NCBI RefSeq assembly: GCF_000156355.1
Contig: NZ_GG657907.1
Coordinates: 1 to 64,000, forward strand
Length of the DNA: 64,000 bases
DNA from: Methylophaga thiooxydans DMS010
GTDB taxonomy: Bacteria; Pseudomonadota; Gammaproteobacteria; Nitrosococcales; Methylophagaceae
Direction: 5' to 3'
Position numbers and translations under genes: made by a program. Shown here piece after piece: positions 16,158 through 23,836 of this stretch (its first letter is position 1; the number at the start of each line of letters is the position of its first letter). Below the pieces are notes generated by a model. That model was not told the origin of the DNA and did not search any database. It saw only the letters and a list, made by a program, of their open reading frames with translations.

Positions 16158-16741
16158 TACTTATCTCCTTTGAGTGATTTGGCGTATTCGGCTGGCTCGA
16201 CACCCAATTGCGTACAAACCGCCAACTGCGCATCAGACAGAACGGGGTTGCCGTCGTCATCGACTTGCTGTGTGGTGGTTTGTTTACCTGTCAGGGCGGC
16301 AATGGGGGCGGCTGATTTAAGGTAGGACTTCAGCACATCAACCGGCTGGTCTTTAGCCCACAGCTCCATGGCGGGAGTGAGCTTGCCATCTGCTTTGGCT
16401 GCGGCAATCATGGCGTCCTTGTCATTGCCATCCAGGCGCGCTGTCAGAGCAGCAATTTCTTCGCCTTGCTCTTTAATAACAGCCATAGCGGTGTCGGGGG
16501 TAGCCGCAGTGGCAGCAGCAACAGCTTCATCAGCGCTATCGGCTTTTTTCTTTAGCTCACCGAGAGCATTGCTAACCGCTGTCAGCGCAGCAAGCCCTGA
16601 AGTGTCTTTCAGCTCCAATGTGGTTGCCATGTTGGTAACCTGCTTATTCATAGCAGTCAGAGCTGCAGTCACCGCTGATTCATCGGCATCAGCTGCAAGG
16701 CCAAATAATTGGCGTAACAGCTTTAAAGTCTCCTCGTTCAT
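16157..16741 (-). CDS. Internal scaffold protein (gpZ-like), nested in protease gene
   Basis: Within the protease gene an in-frame ATG at 16741 (MNEETLKLLRQLFGLAAD) is preceded by AGAGGA about 8 bp upstream, a better site than that of the full gene. Starting here gives a 194-residue, helical, Ala/Asp/Lys-rich protein typical of head scaffolds. In Mu the scaffold Z is made from an internal start of gene I in the same way. The sequence supports the start; production of the short form is inferred. Confidence 0.6.
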   Translation of the reverse strand: MNEETLKLLRQLFGLAADADESAVTAALTAMNKQVTNMATTLELKDTSGLAALTAVSNALGELKKKADSADEAVAAATAATPDTAMAVIKEQGEEIAALTARLDGNDKDAMIAAAKADGKLTPAMELWAKDQPVDVLKSYLKSAAPIAALTGKQTTTQQVDDDGNPVLSDAQLAVCTQLGVEPAEYAKSLKGDK

Positions 16742-17251
16742 AGAAGCGTCCTCTTGTTTTGGTTGCGGGAGAAGGGAAGCCGCTGCCAATACATCATCCA
16801 TTCCATCAATGGCTGGGTTATTGGTTAACGCGACATGAAGTAAATCCAAGACATGACCTGTTTTGGGGTCATAGGTGAAAACGGGTGAAATATATTTATA
16901 TTCTTTGTTGGTGATGAAGCCGTTGGCTTTTGGTGTCCATTCAGGACTAGACAACATGAGACCTTTATCAGGCACCCAACTCAACGCGGCAGGCTTACCC
17001 CAACCGGCAGCGGGTGCAGGCTGACCATTTTTAGCAGCCAACAAAGTTTGGTGTTCGTAATCGAAAACGATGTCGTTCTTGCGTGATTGAACGCGATTAA
17101 TAAGTGCAGCTGCAGAAACATCATCAAGATACCAAGGGCCACTCCCTGCCATCGCACCGCGAGGGGCATCGAACTTGCCAGCAGGAAATAACTGGACGGC
17201 ACCATCAGTGCCGACCAGTAGTGAGCAGATTGCAAGCGCTACGTTATGCAT
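16157..17251 (-). CDS. Prohead protease with scaffold domain (Mu gpI)
   Basis: A 364-residue protein of the Mu I protease family. The N-terminal protease domain (~1-160) includes LFPAGKFDAPRGAMAG, DIVFDYEHQTLLAA (conserved DYEHQ) and KEYKYISPVFTYD with a possible catalytic Ser. The C-terminal part (from ~171) is the helical scaffold. It cleaves scaffold and possibly capsid during head maturation. The ATG at 17251 follows AAGG closely and overlaps the stop of a 10-codon leader frame with a stronger ribosome site. Confidence 0.9.
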   Translation of the reverse strand: MHNVALAICSLLVGTDGAVQLFPAGKFDAPRGAMAGSGPWYLDDVSAAALINRVQSRKNDIVFDYEHQTLLAAKNGQPAPAAGWGKPAALSWVPDKGLMLSSPEWTPKANGFITNKEYKYISPVFTYDPKTGHVLDLLHVALTNNPAIDGMDDVLAAASLLPQPKQEDASMNEETLKLLRQLFGLAADADESAVTAALTAMNKQVTNMATTLELKDTSGLAALTAVSNALGELKKKADSADEAVAAATAATPDTAMAVIKEQGEEIAALTARLDGNDKDAMIAAAKADGKLTPAMELWAKDQPVDVLKSYLKSAAPIAALTGKQTTTQQVDDDGNPVLSDAQLAVCTQLGVEPAEYAKSLKGDK

Positions 17252-17276
17252 AGCGACCTTGAGGGAATGATGTCAT
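17244..17276 (-). CDS. Candidate 10-codon leader peptide before protease gene
   Basis: ATG at 17276 is preceded by ACAGGAGACTC, the best ribosome site in the region, and opens a 10-codon frame (MTSFPQGRYA) ending in TAA that overlaps the protease ATG (ATGCATAA). It may couple translation of the protease to the leader. Alternatively it is the true protease N-terminus displaced by a one-base difference, since the peptide would read smoothly into HNVALAICSL. Confidence 0.4.
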   Translation of the reverse strand: MTSFPQGRYA

Positions 17277-17335
17277 GGCGAGTCTCCTGTTCGTCGTTTA
17301 TTTCAAGAACAGGTGCCACTCTACGAATGCGGGGC

Positions 17336-17366
17336 AAAAAAAATGCCCTGAAACAGTTCAGGGCAT
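17336..17366 (-). terminator. Rho-independent terminator after the membrane cassette
   Basis: ATGCCCTGAA (17343-17352) pairs perfectly with TTCAGGGCAT (17357-17366) around ACAG; eight T residues follow on the minus strand. It lies 59 bp past the stop of the second membrane gene and about 60 bp before the protease leader, separating that cassette from the head operon. The core GCCCTGAA...TTCAGGGC recurs in the terminator at 26.55 kb. The rest of 17277-17424 has no supported gene and may hold a head-operon promoter. Confidence 0.8.
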
Positions 17367-17424
17367 TAAATATTTGTTGTTATTGAAGATACCGTCTACG
17401 CATAAAAACGGCAACAATCAGAAG

Positions 17425-18006
17425 TTAAGATGCAACCGCTTGACCTATGCAATTAGCTTCAGCATCCAGCATTGTCCATTTACTACGTACACTTTTTGAC
17501 GTGACAGCATTATCAATCTTGCGATTTTTTAGAATTAGGAGCAATGCCGTCATATATAGTACCGCCCTTAAAAAGAGTGAACCTCTGACAATGTGATAAA
17601 AGACAGTAAGGTGCATTTCTTTTTGGGCTTTTAATATCAGTTTCTTTTGATGCTCTGACTCTGTTTTTAAGAAAGCATCCTCCCAACGCTCTTGATAACG
17701 TTTTAACTGAGGACTATTTTTAATATCATTCCGGCCCAAAAATAACGTCAGGATAAAATGCATCGCACTTAACTGATGGGTGTATCTAATCACCCCATTC
17801 AAAGTCGTGCGTGTAATGCAATACAATTCATTATCAAAATCAATTTCTCCCGCTTCAGCGGCATTGAATAATTGATCACGTATATCAAAAAGGCGCTGAC
17901 GAGTAGAGTCGTTCAAATAGCTTCTATACTCAACAAACCAGGCGTACCAAATCCCAATAAATAACGCGATCAGTAATATTGAATCATTCAATTGTGAATC
18001 CATCAC
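17425..18006 (-). CDS. Membrane protein of unknown function (moron candidate)
   Basis: A 193-residue protein with an N-terminal membrane segment (LLIALFIGIWYAWFV, ~11-25), a cytoplasmic-like helical region with many charged residues, and a second hydrophobic stretch at ~143-160 (FLRAVLYMTALLLIL). I do not recognise the family. Its base composition is more AT-rich than the flanking head genes. It overlaps the upstream membrane gene by four bases and is followed by a terminator, so the two form a self-contained cassette inside the head gene block. Roles such as superinfection exclusion are possible but unproven. Confidence 0.7.
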   Translation of the reverse strand: MMDSQLNDSILLIALFIGIWYAWFVEYRSYLNDSTRQRLFDIRDQLFNAAEAGEIDFDNELYCITRTTLNGVIRYTHQLSAMHFILTLFLGRNDIKNSPQLKRYQERWEDAFLKTESEHQKKLILKAQKEMHLTVFYHIVRGSLFLRAVLYMTALLLILKNRKIDNAVTSKSVRSKWTMLDAEANCIGQAVAS

Positions 18007-18455
18007 ACATCCTCCGGTCTTGTTTCGCCTCTTGGCGTTAAGTCACTAGATGTTCTCTTACTGTCCACTTCTTTTTCATACATCTCTTTATATGGTTGAT
18101 AGCGTTCAACCACATTTTTTCTATGTCTTGACTGACCTCTACCATATAAAATCCCGAACACACCAAAGAGACCACCGAGCAAGCCAACTAGATAACTACT
18201 CTCTTCAGCTGACTTTTCATCCTTGTTAATTTCAGCGTGGATTTTCGCGTTAATGCCAATATCAGCTTTTGTTGTTTTACCAGCCCATGAAATTGCAACT
18301 GGCGATAAAAGATATAGCCCTAAAACCAATGCTGACCCAGCAATAAACCACCTTATAGTTTTTGACCACTCAGCAGCTCGCATTGTTGCGATACTTCCCC
18401 GAAGCGATGCATTTTCAACGAGTAAGTCTGTTCTTGATTGATATTTGTCTGCCAT
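18003..18455 (-). CDS. Two-helix membrane protein of unknown function (moron candidate)
   Basis: A 150-residue protein from ATG 18455 (MADKYQSRTDLL). A first helix lies at ~36-56 (IRWFIAGSALVLGLYLLSP) and a second at ~88-104 (YLVGLLGGLFGVFGILYG), joined by a charged ~30-residue loop; the C-terminus is basic then acidic. No family recognised. It is coupled by a four-base overlap to the next membrane gene. The pair sits between gpG and the protease where Mu-like phages normally have no such genes, pointing to acquired cargo. Confidence 0.7.
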   Translation of the reverse strand: MADKYQSRTDLLVENASLRGSIATMRAAEWSKTIRWFIAGSALVLGLYLLSPVAISWAGKTTKADIGINAKIHAEINKDEKSAEESSYLVGLLGGLFGVFGILYGRGQSRHRKNVVERYQPYKEMYEKEVDSKRTSSDLTPRGETRPEDV

Positions 18456-18464
18456 CAGGCACAA

Positions 18465-18685
18465 AAAAACCCGACACCAATCAAACCATCAGCATCAGGG
18501 TTACTCCCTATTAGTAGTTATCCATAATAAGGCATATTGTCACAGTTTTACATATCCAAGCAATAGCAACACTATTAAAGACCGCTTAACCCCGTTTAAA
18601 TTCCCGCACAATCGTTTAATACTTTTATATTCCAATACTGACCGCACATCAACAGTTAAAACAGCTTAGAACGGCACACAGAGAT
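18465..18685 (-). promoter_or_regulatory. AT-rich intergenic region, likely promoter of membrane cassette
   Basis: A 221-bp gap in an otherwise tightly packed gene block. No reading frame is supported. On the minus strand a possible promoter is TTGCTT, 18 bp, CAATAT, near 18,523-18,552, ahead of the cassette. Near the cassette start an imperfect hairpin with AACCC/GGGTT arms is followed by seven Ts, which could terminate upstream gpG transcription. These are weak matches. Confidence 0.35.
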
Positions 18686-19135
18686 TCAACGTAGTGCATC
18701 TTGAAAGTGTTCGTAAAGGGTATCAATTATCATTTGTTCATCGTCTTCTGACACACCCAAGTAGGGCCTGGCGGGAATACCTCGGTCTTCATCACCGAAC
18801 TGATGGGTCGCGCCCTGGATAAGGTTGGTACCCATTTCCATACTCTGGCTGCTGGTGTTATAGGCTAGCGTGTCACGCATGAATCCTTCTAGCACCAGCA
18901 CCTTGTCGGCGTTTTTCTTTTTACGTGCCTGATATTTCGGATCGAGTGGCTCCCATGGGTTACTTTCAGGATCGACTTGCTGATCCCATCGATCATGGGT
19001 GCTGTTAAGTAAACCTTCACCGATATCGATAAAGGCGGGTTCCAAGTCTTCACCGGCATCGACCAGGGCGCGTAGCCGGGCGGCGATGGCTTTATCCGGG
19101 AAGCTATAGTCGATACTGATTGATGCGCCTGCCAT
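18686..19135 (-). CDS. Virion morphogenesis protein (Mu gpG)
   Basis: A 149-residue homologue of Mu gpG (phage virion morphogenesis family). Typical segments are LRALVDAGEDLEPAFIDIGE, RWDQQVDPESNPWEPLDP with the WxPL motif, LVLEGFMRDTL, and a C-terminal RPYLGVSEDDEQMI. It is a tail-head joining or tail completion factor. Its ATG overlaps the stop of a 35-codon frame upstream, suggesting coupling. It is the last gene before the inserted membrane cassette. Confidence 0.92.
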   Translation of the reverse strand: MAGASISIDYSFPDKAIAARLRALVDAGEDLEPAFIDIGEGLLNSTHDRWDQQVDPESNPWEPLDPKYQARKKKNADKVLVLEGFMRDTLAYNTSSQSMEMGTNLIQGATHQFGDEDRGIPARPYLGVSEDDEQMIIDTLYEHFQDALR

Positions 19136-19242
19136 TATTCACCTATACTATGTTTATCGGTTGCGATGCTGGCGCGTACGCCCATAGCATCAAAAACCCG
19201 CCAACCTGGTGCGTCAGGAAAAGTGGCCCCATCATTCTTCAT
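19135..19242 (-). CDS. Candidate 35-residue protein between minor head gene and gpG
   Basis: An ATG at 19242 opens a 35-codon frame (MKNDGATFPDAPGWRV...) that starts inside the end of the minor head gene and ends in a TAATG overlap with gpG. It fills the gap exactly, which is the usual packing of this operon and the main argument for it. GGGG immediately before the ATG could be a weak ribosome site. No family recognised. Confidence 0.4.
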   Translation of the reverse strand: MKNDGATFPDAPGWRVFDAMGVRASIATDKHSIGE

Positions 19243-20449
19243 CCCCATACACCAGATACCCCTTACGCTGACTGTTCAGGTAATTACGGCGTGATGTCGG
19301 GATAAACGTCCAGCTTTCCAGTAACCCCTTTCTCACATTGGCCACCGCGACCAGGTACCGGCCTTTACCGATATCGTAGGCTTTGACAATGCGAGAGCGC
19401 AGCACCACTTTGCCAGTGCCGTTGTGTTGCTGGAACGATAACCAGACTTCATAAGGATTGGTCAGCAAGTCGTCCAGTAACGGCAGGAACTCAGCACGGG
19501 CGGGATCAATATGTTCTGATAATGCCTTGCTGTTGAGCAGAAACGGTAAGCCTCCGGGGGTGTAGAGTTTCTCTTCACCCACTTGTTTTTGCAGCTGCTC
19601 ATATACTTCTGCTTTTTTATTTAAGCGTGATCCCAACTTCACCGGCGACTTGGTGAAAGGTATCTGTTGTTCTCTGCCAGCTTCAGCCCAGCCTTGTGGT
19701 GTGAGCGTTGTCCACTGAGTGCGTGTTTTTGTGTATTGCGCCATCACATCATCAGCCAGCTGCTCACCAAAAGCGGCTCTGCCTGGATTATAGGCGAAGC
19801 CCGGATCAACACCTTTGGGTACGCTTACGGTACGAGGCGACGGGCCTCGGACACCGACCACTTTATCTTCCAGTTCTACTGCAGGAGCGTTATCCGGGCC
19901 AGTTTTACCGAGCTTATCCATATCGCGTTTGCTGAGTGTTCTGACCCGACACTTGCAACCCCAGCCGTTCTGGGGGTAATGGGTCTGCCAGAATGGGTCG
20001 TCGGCATCAAGGATTAATCCGTCCCAGGCTACATGCTCTGGCCGTGGATGCTCGACAGCATCATTGTGTATGTACTGCCAGAATGGTCGAGTGTGTTTGA
20101 CTTGCTGCATCTGGGCATATCGACCAGCGTTATGGCTTTGATACAGATTGGTCTCGTAGATAACCCGGCTGCGCCAGTTGCGACCACCGTTATAGCCCCA
20201 GCCGTGCTTGCTGACTATCTGATCAAAGTCTTTGCGAAAGTCCTTCAGGCTCATGCCTTCAGTAATCACTTTGTCCATTGATGAACGAAAATCGTTAAGC
20301 AGGTCTTCTTTCATCGCCCCGGCAATGACAAAGGCACGGGCATGCTGGCCCTCATAGATATCTGTCCAGGATGCCGTCGGCAGGTTCAGCTTGTCACGAA
20401 ACGCATCAACCGCTTTATTGAAAGGCATGGAGCCGTAATTGATGTTCAT
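19232..20449 (-). CDS. Minor head protein, Mu gp30/SPP1 gp7 family, with nuclease-fold C-terminus
   Basis: A 405-residue head morphogenesis protein. Residues ~20-190 match the Phage_Mu_F domain: YEGQHARAFVIAGAM, RVIYETNLYQSHNAGRY, and HPQ-type YPQNGWGCKCRVRTLS with its cysteines. The C-terminal ~110 residues (PFLLNSKALSEHI, PYEVWLSFQQ, GLLESWTFIPTSRRNYLN) resemble the PBECR2 domain, a Barnase/EndoU/RelE-like nuclease fold often fused to this protein. It should be a few-copy head protein that may enter the cell with DNA. The family is firm; nuclease activity is inferred. Confidence 0.92.
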   Translation of the reverse strand: MNINYGSMPFNKAVDAFRDKLNLPTASWTDIYEGQHARAFVIAGAMKEDLLNDFRSSMDKVITEGMSLKDFRKDFDQIVSKHGWGYNGGRNWRSRVIYETNLYQSHNAGRYAQMQQVKHTRPFWQYIHNDAVEHPRPEHVAWDGLILDADDPFWQTHYPQNGWGCKCRVRTLSKRDMDKLGKTGPDNAPAVELEDKVVGVRGPSPRTVSVPKGVDPGFAYNPGRAAFGEQLADDVMAQYTKTRTQWTTLTPQGWAEAGREQQIPFTKSPVKLGSRLNKKAEVYEQLQKQVGEEKLYTPGGLPFLLNSKALSEHIDPARAEFLPLLDDLLTNPYEVWLSFQQHNGTGKVVLRSRIVKAYDIGKGRYLVAVANVRKGLLESWTFIPTSRRNYLNSQRKGYLVYGDEE

Positions 20450-20746
20450 TTAGCCAGCTTCATGCAATTTTTGCTTCAGCAGATAACCTTCCAGTTGCCA
20501 GATTTTATTTTTGGCATTCTCATAGGCTATCTTCTCACCTATTTCAGCGTCGAAGTTTTCTGGACTAGCGCAAGCTGATTCACCTGTTACAGTAAAGCCA
20601 TTTTGTAAAGTTAAGCAGCAGACAGTTAATTGGCTTCCTTCAAATACGTGATACTGCTCTGACTTGATTACAGCCTGAAGCATATCTGGAGTTAACCTTG
20701 GAGCGTTAAGTTCTTTCTTTTGAATTTCATTTTCTATTTCAGTCAT
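20450..20746 (-). CDS. Gp49 family phage protein
   Basis: A 98-residue protein with the Gp49/gp66 family core FTVTGESACASPENFDAEIG and KNKIWQLEGYLL. Function is unknown; related proteins occur in many tailed phages, usually in accessory positions. I place the start at ATG 20746 with GAGGTG 8 bp upstream; it overlaps the portal stop (20739-20741). Its presence between portal and minor head protein is not found in Mu itself, so it may be an insertion in this phage lineage. Confidence 0.85.
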   Translation of the reverse strand: MTEIENEIQKKELNAPRLTPDMLQAVIKSEQYHVFEGSQLTVCCLTLQNGFTVTGESACASPENFDAEIGEKIAYENAKNKIWQLEGYLLKQKLHEAG

Positions 20747-22313
20747 TTTCAGACACCTCATAACGCCCAGCCAGCTCAGCGGTGGCCAGCGCCATTTGAA
20801 TCACGTCAGCAAGTTCTTCCGGGTCAAGAAAACCGAATGCTTCGACCAGGCGATCCTGAAAGTCTTCTAGCGTGCCACCGTTATCATCCACTTCCTCTAA
20901 TAAGGATTTAATACGGTTATAAAGGTCGTCTAACGGTGACTGTGCTTGTGTTGCCAGTTGATTCACAACACCATCTAACTCTGTTTCATTATCACCGGCT
21001 TTGGCTGCAGCGGTAGCGGCGGCATTCGGGCGTGCAGCATCATTTTGTTCAGGGGTGTTAGTTGGAACCGGTTCATAGCCTTCACCATAGATCTCCGTCA
21101 GTTTTTCTTGGTTAAGCCGGTAGCCCATATCGAACAAAAGCTTATCGCGTTCGGCGCGTTCGTTAAGTTCTTCACCTTCCTCAGAGATGAACTTGATACG
21201 TGGGCCACGGCGTGGATCGGCACCGGGAATATTGAGTGCAACCATTGGCCAAAGTAGGTCACGGTTTAAGGTGCCAGCAATTTGCCGCACGTCACTGACC
21301 AGCAGATCATGACGCACTTCATTATGGATATCACCCAGGTTAGAACCCAGACCGGTATTTTGTGCCGTACTGGTTAAGGTGCCACCGAGAATCGCTTTAG
21401 ACTGAACCGACTCGCACCAGTTGATCATAAACTGGTATGGGTCGCTGGCTCCCTTGGCGGCCTCTTTAAAATCGACATCCATACCATCGGGCATGATGCC
21501 TGCAGCACTGTGGCCGATACCAATGACGGCGCGAAGCAAGGTATTTTTTTCTTCATCACTGGCACCGCTGGGGTAAGTGCCGAGTCGCATTGGTATGCCA
21601 TAGACTTCCAGAAACTCGGCCAGATCCCGAATGCTGTAGTTTTTAAACAGGTATGGCCATGCGAGGATACGATGCAAACCGCCACGGGCAATGCTGCCAG
21701 ACTTGGCTTTATGAACATGCGTTACCCAGCCAAACGGCCACAATTCATCACCTCTGCCACCACTGTTACGCAGCAGAATCTTTTTGCGATCATTTTCATC
21801 GATGGTAAATAGGCGTGCTGATTGATGCTCTAGCGTTGGTAACAGCGTTTTACCCAGCTTATGCCAACCGAGTTCCAGCATCGAATAGCCTTTGCCAATC
21901 GCATCACCGATATCGAAAAGGTGATCTTCGAAGTCTTCCATGTCAAGCAGCCACTCTTTGACCTCTTCGGCAAGCGCTTCTTCTTTTTTATCGGCATTAC
22001 GCGGTGCGACCACATCCCAATCGACACCCATCAACGCCCGTTTTCGCTTACTCATTTCCGCAAAGACATGGGCATCTTTTTCTTCCATATCTTCAAACAG
22101 GTCGGCCTGTTCGACCAGATTGCCTTGTTCAGCTGCTTGCAGAATGCTGGCTAACTTGCGTGGTGTTAAACCACCTGAAGGATGGTTCTCAAACTCTTTA
22201 CTGATAAAGCCGAGCTTGGATGTTTGCTCTTCACTCAGTGCTTCTCGCACCTGTACTGGCTTACCAGCGGCATCTACGATTTGACTTGTTCTTACTTGTT
22301 CCATTGTTACCAT
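20739..22313 (-). CDS. Portal protein, Mu gp29 (DUF935)
   Basis: A portal-type protein of about 524 residues. The DUF935/gp29 family is recognised by HPSGGLTPRKLASILQAAEQG, MSKRKRALMGVDWDV, YSMLELGWHK, and a SAAGIMPDGMDVDFKEAAKG segment. It forms the ring at the DNA entry vertex. Possible starts are ATG 22313 and ATG 22304, both next to the GGCGGTGG site and close to the terminase stop (22307); the longer frame from 22391 is unlikely. The C-terminal ~100 residues are acidic and Ala-rich. Confidence 0.92.
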   Translation of the reverse strand: MVTMEQVRTSQIVDAAGKPVQVREALSEEQTSKLGFISKEFENHPSGGLTPRKLASILQAAEQGNLVEQADLFEDMEEKDAHVFAEMSKRKRALMGVDWDVVAPRNADKKEEALAEEVKEWLLDMEDFEDHLFDIGDAIGKGYSMLELGWHKLGKTLLPTLEHQSARLFTIDENDRKKILLRNSGGRGDELWPFGWVTHVHKAKSGSIARGGLHRILAWPYLFKNYSIRDLAEFLEVYGIPMRLGTYPSGASDEEKNTLLRAVIGIGHSAAGIMPDGMDVDFKEAAKGASDPYQFMINWCESVQSKAILGGTLTSTAQNTGLGSNLGDIHNEVRHDLLVSDVRQIAGTLNRDLLWPMVALNIPGADPRRGPRIKFISEEGEELNERAERDKLLFDMGYRLNQEKLTEIYGEGYEPVPTNTPEQNDAARPNAAATAAAKAGDNETELDGVVNQLATQAQSPLDDLYNRIKSLLEEVDDNGGTLEDFQDRLVEAFGFLDPEELADVIQMALATAELAGRYEVSEND

Positions 22314-23833
22314 CCACCGCCTTTTTGCATCAGGCTGCTGTAGTCGTTGTCGGGGTTGTCGCGTTCGGTTTTGCTGGGGGCTGCTGTCCACTCAATCGGT
22401 GAAGCCAAATCAAAGCTGGCAGCATGCGCCATGACCAAACTAATCGCTGCGTCACCGTGTCGGCTTTTGGCAGCATCGGTTTTACCATCGGGCAATTTCG
22501 GTACACCTTTAATCACTTGCAGCGCACCGATATCGTCTGCGACATCGGCATCACGCGGGATAAGAATGGTGTCGTCCTCAAACGCAGCTTTGAACTTGGG
22601 CATATTATCCAGGTACCAGCTTTGGCTAAGCATCACTTCTTCGACCACATTGACGCCATAGCGGTACTTGGCTTGCTCTGCCAGATACTGACCATTACCA
22701 CGGGCATCCAGCTTGGCCGCACTGAATCGAGGCAAACGATCACAGATATAAAACAGCACCTGCTCTTGCTGCTTGAACGGCACGTTGTGCAGTTCAACCA
22801 TAAATGGCACTACGCGCCTGAGCTGCTGACTGATGGTCATCGGTGTCAGCACGGTTAAGTCACCGGAGCGACCAAAATCTTCGCCTAAAACGTGGCGTAA
22901 ATTGGGATTTAACTGGTCTAAAAGCGGCTTTAAATTAACCTCACACCAGGCCAGCATTTCTGCCTGGCGAAGATGCTCTGGCCACAGGTTGAACTCGGCG
23001 GTACCGGAATAGCGCAGCACCGGCACATCATGCATGCGGGACTCACGTAGGGCGCGGCTGATATAGGTGCCACCGCCTTGTTTGGGGACGCAGTCATATT
23101 CTTCTTCGGCATCTTCGGTACTGGCAGTATTTTTACGAAGCCCAGCTTTCCATTCGTCTTCGCCTTCTTGTGTCCATTGAATTTTCTGAATTTGGCAGAT
23201 GCGTTTATAGAGACCCATTTCACACGCATCATCCAGTGTGATTCGATGAACGCTGTAATCTTTTTTTCCAGATCGACTGTCTTCGATGAGTTCATTGAAC
23301 AGGTTTTCTACGCCATTATGCGTAGAGATGATTCGAATTTTGCTGCCCCACATCGTCAGAGCTAACGCAGCTTTTAAAAGCTCATCAAGTGCATCATGGA
23401 ATGCCGCCTCATCAATGCAGACATTACCCTGACGACCACGCATATTGCTGGGTCGTGAGCTGAGTGCCTGAATCTTAAAGCCGCTGGCAAAGCGAATAGT
23501 GAAGGTGAGAATATCTTTGTCTTCATCTTCAAAGATTTCCTCTTCAATGGCTGAGGCAGCCTTATTGAATGACTTAGCCCACATCGAACAAGCATCAATA
23601 AACTCTACGGCCATCTCTTTATTAGAACCAACGTAGTAGCAGTTGGTACCGCCCGCAGCCTTTGACGATGAGGCGGCTAATACTTGATCGGCTGCTTCAG
23701 CCCAAGTTAAACCTGTACGTCGTGACTTTTCAGCAAGCTTAAGAATACTGTCATCTGCCATCCAGTTCTTTTGATATGGCAGCAGGACATCATTCGGATC
23801 GTAATCTTTGTATATGGCTAAAGCAGCGCCCAT
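22307..23833 (-). CDS. Terminase large subunit, Mu gp28
   Basis: A 508-residue terminase. The ATPase domain has YQKNWMADDS, an arginine-rich Walker A-like KSRRTGLTW (36-44), and CIDEAAFHD, which resembles Walker B with the following Glu. The nuclease half includes LGEDFGRSGDLTVL with acidic residues and LDARGNGQYLAEQA. It packages DNA by the headful mechanism, cutting beyond the integrated phage ends in Mu. It follows the gp27-like gene by 3 bp and precedes the portal gene. Confidence 0.94.
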   Translation of the reverse strand: MGAALAIYKDYDPNDVLLPYQKNWMADDSILKLAEKSRRTGLTWAEAADQVLAASSSKAAGGTNCYYVGSNKEMAVEFIDACSMWAKSFNKAASAIEEEIFEDEDKDILTFTIRFASGFKIQALSSRPSNMRGRQGNVCIDEAAFHDALDELLKAALALTMWGSKIRIISTHNGVENLFNELIEDSRSGKKDYSVHRITLDDACEMGLYKRICQIQKIQWTQEGEDEWKAGLRKNTASTEDAEEEYDCVPKQGGGTYISRALRESRMHDVPVLRYSGTAEFNLWPEHLRQAEMLAWCEVNLKPLLDQLNPNLRHVLGEDFGRSGDLTVLTPMTISQQLRRVVPFMVELHNVPFKQQEQVLFYICDRLPRFSAAKLDARGNGQYLAEQAKYRYGVNVVEEVMLSQSWYLDNMPKFKAAFEDDTILIPRDADVADDIGALQVIKGVPKLPDGKTDAAKSRHGDAAISLVMAHAASFDLASPIEWTAAPSKTERDNPDNDYSSLMQKGGGW

Positions 23834-23836
23834 CGC

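Noticed and set aside
16368..16838. Plus-strand 156-codon frame inside the protease gene
   Set aside because: Antisense shadow of the Ala-rich scaffold region; Ser/Ala-rich translation and no ribosome site.
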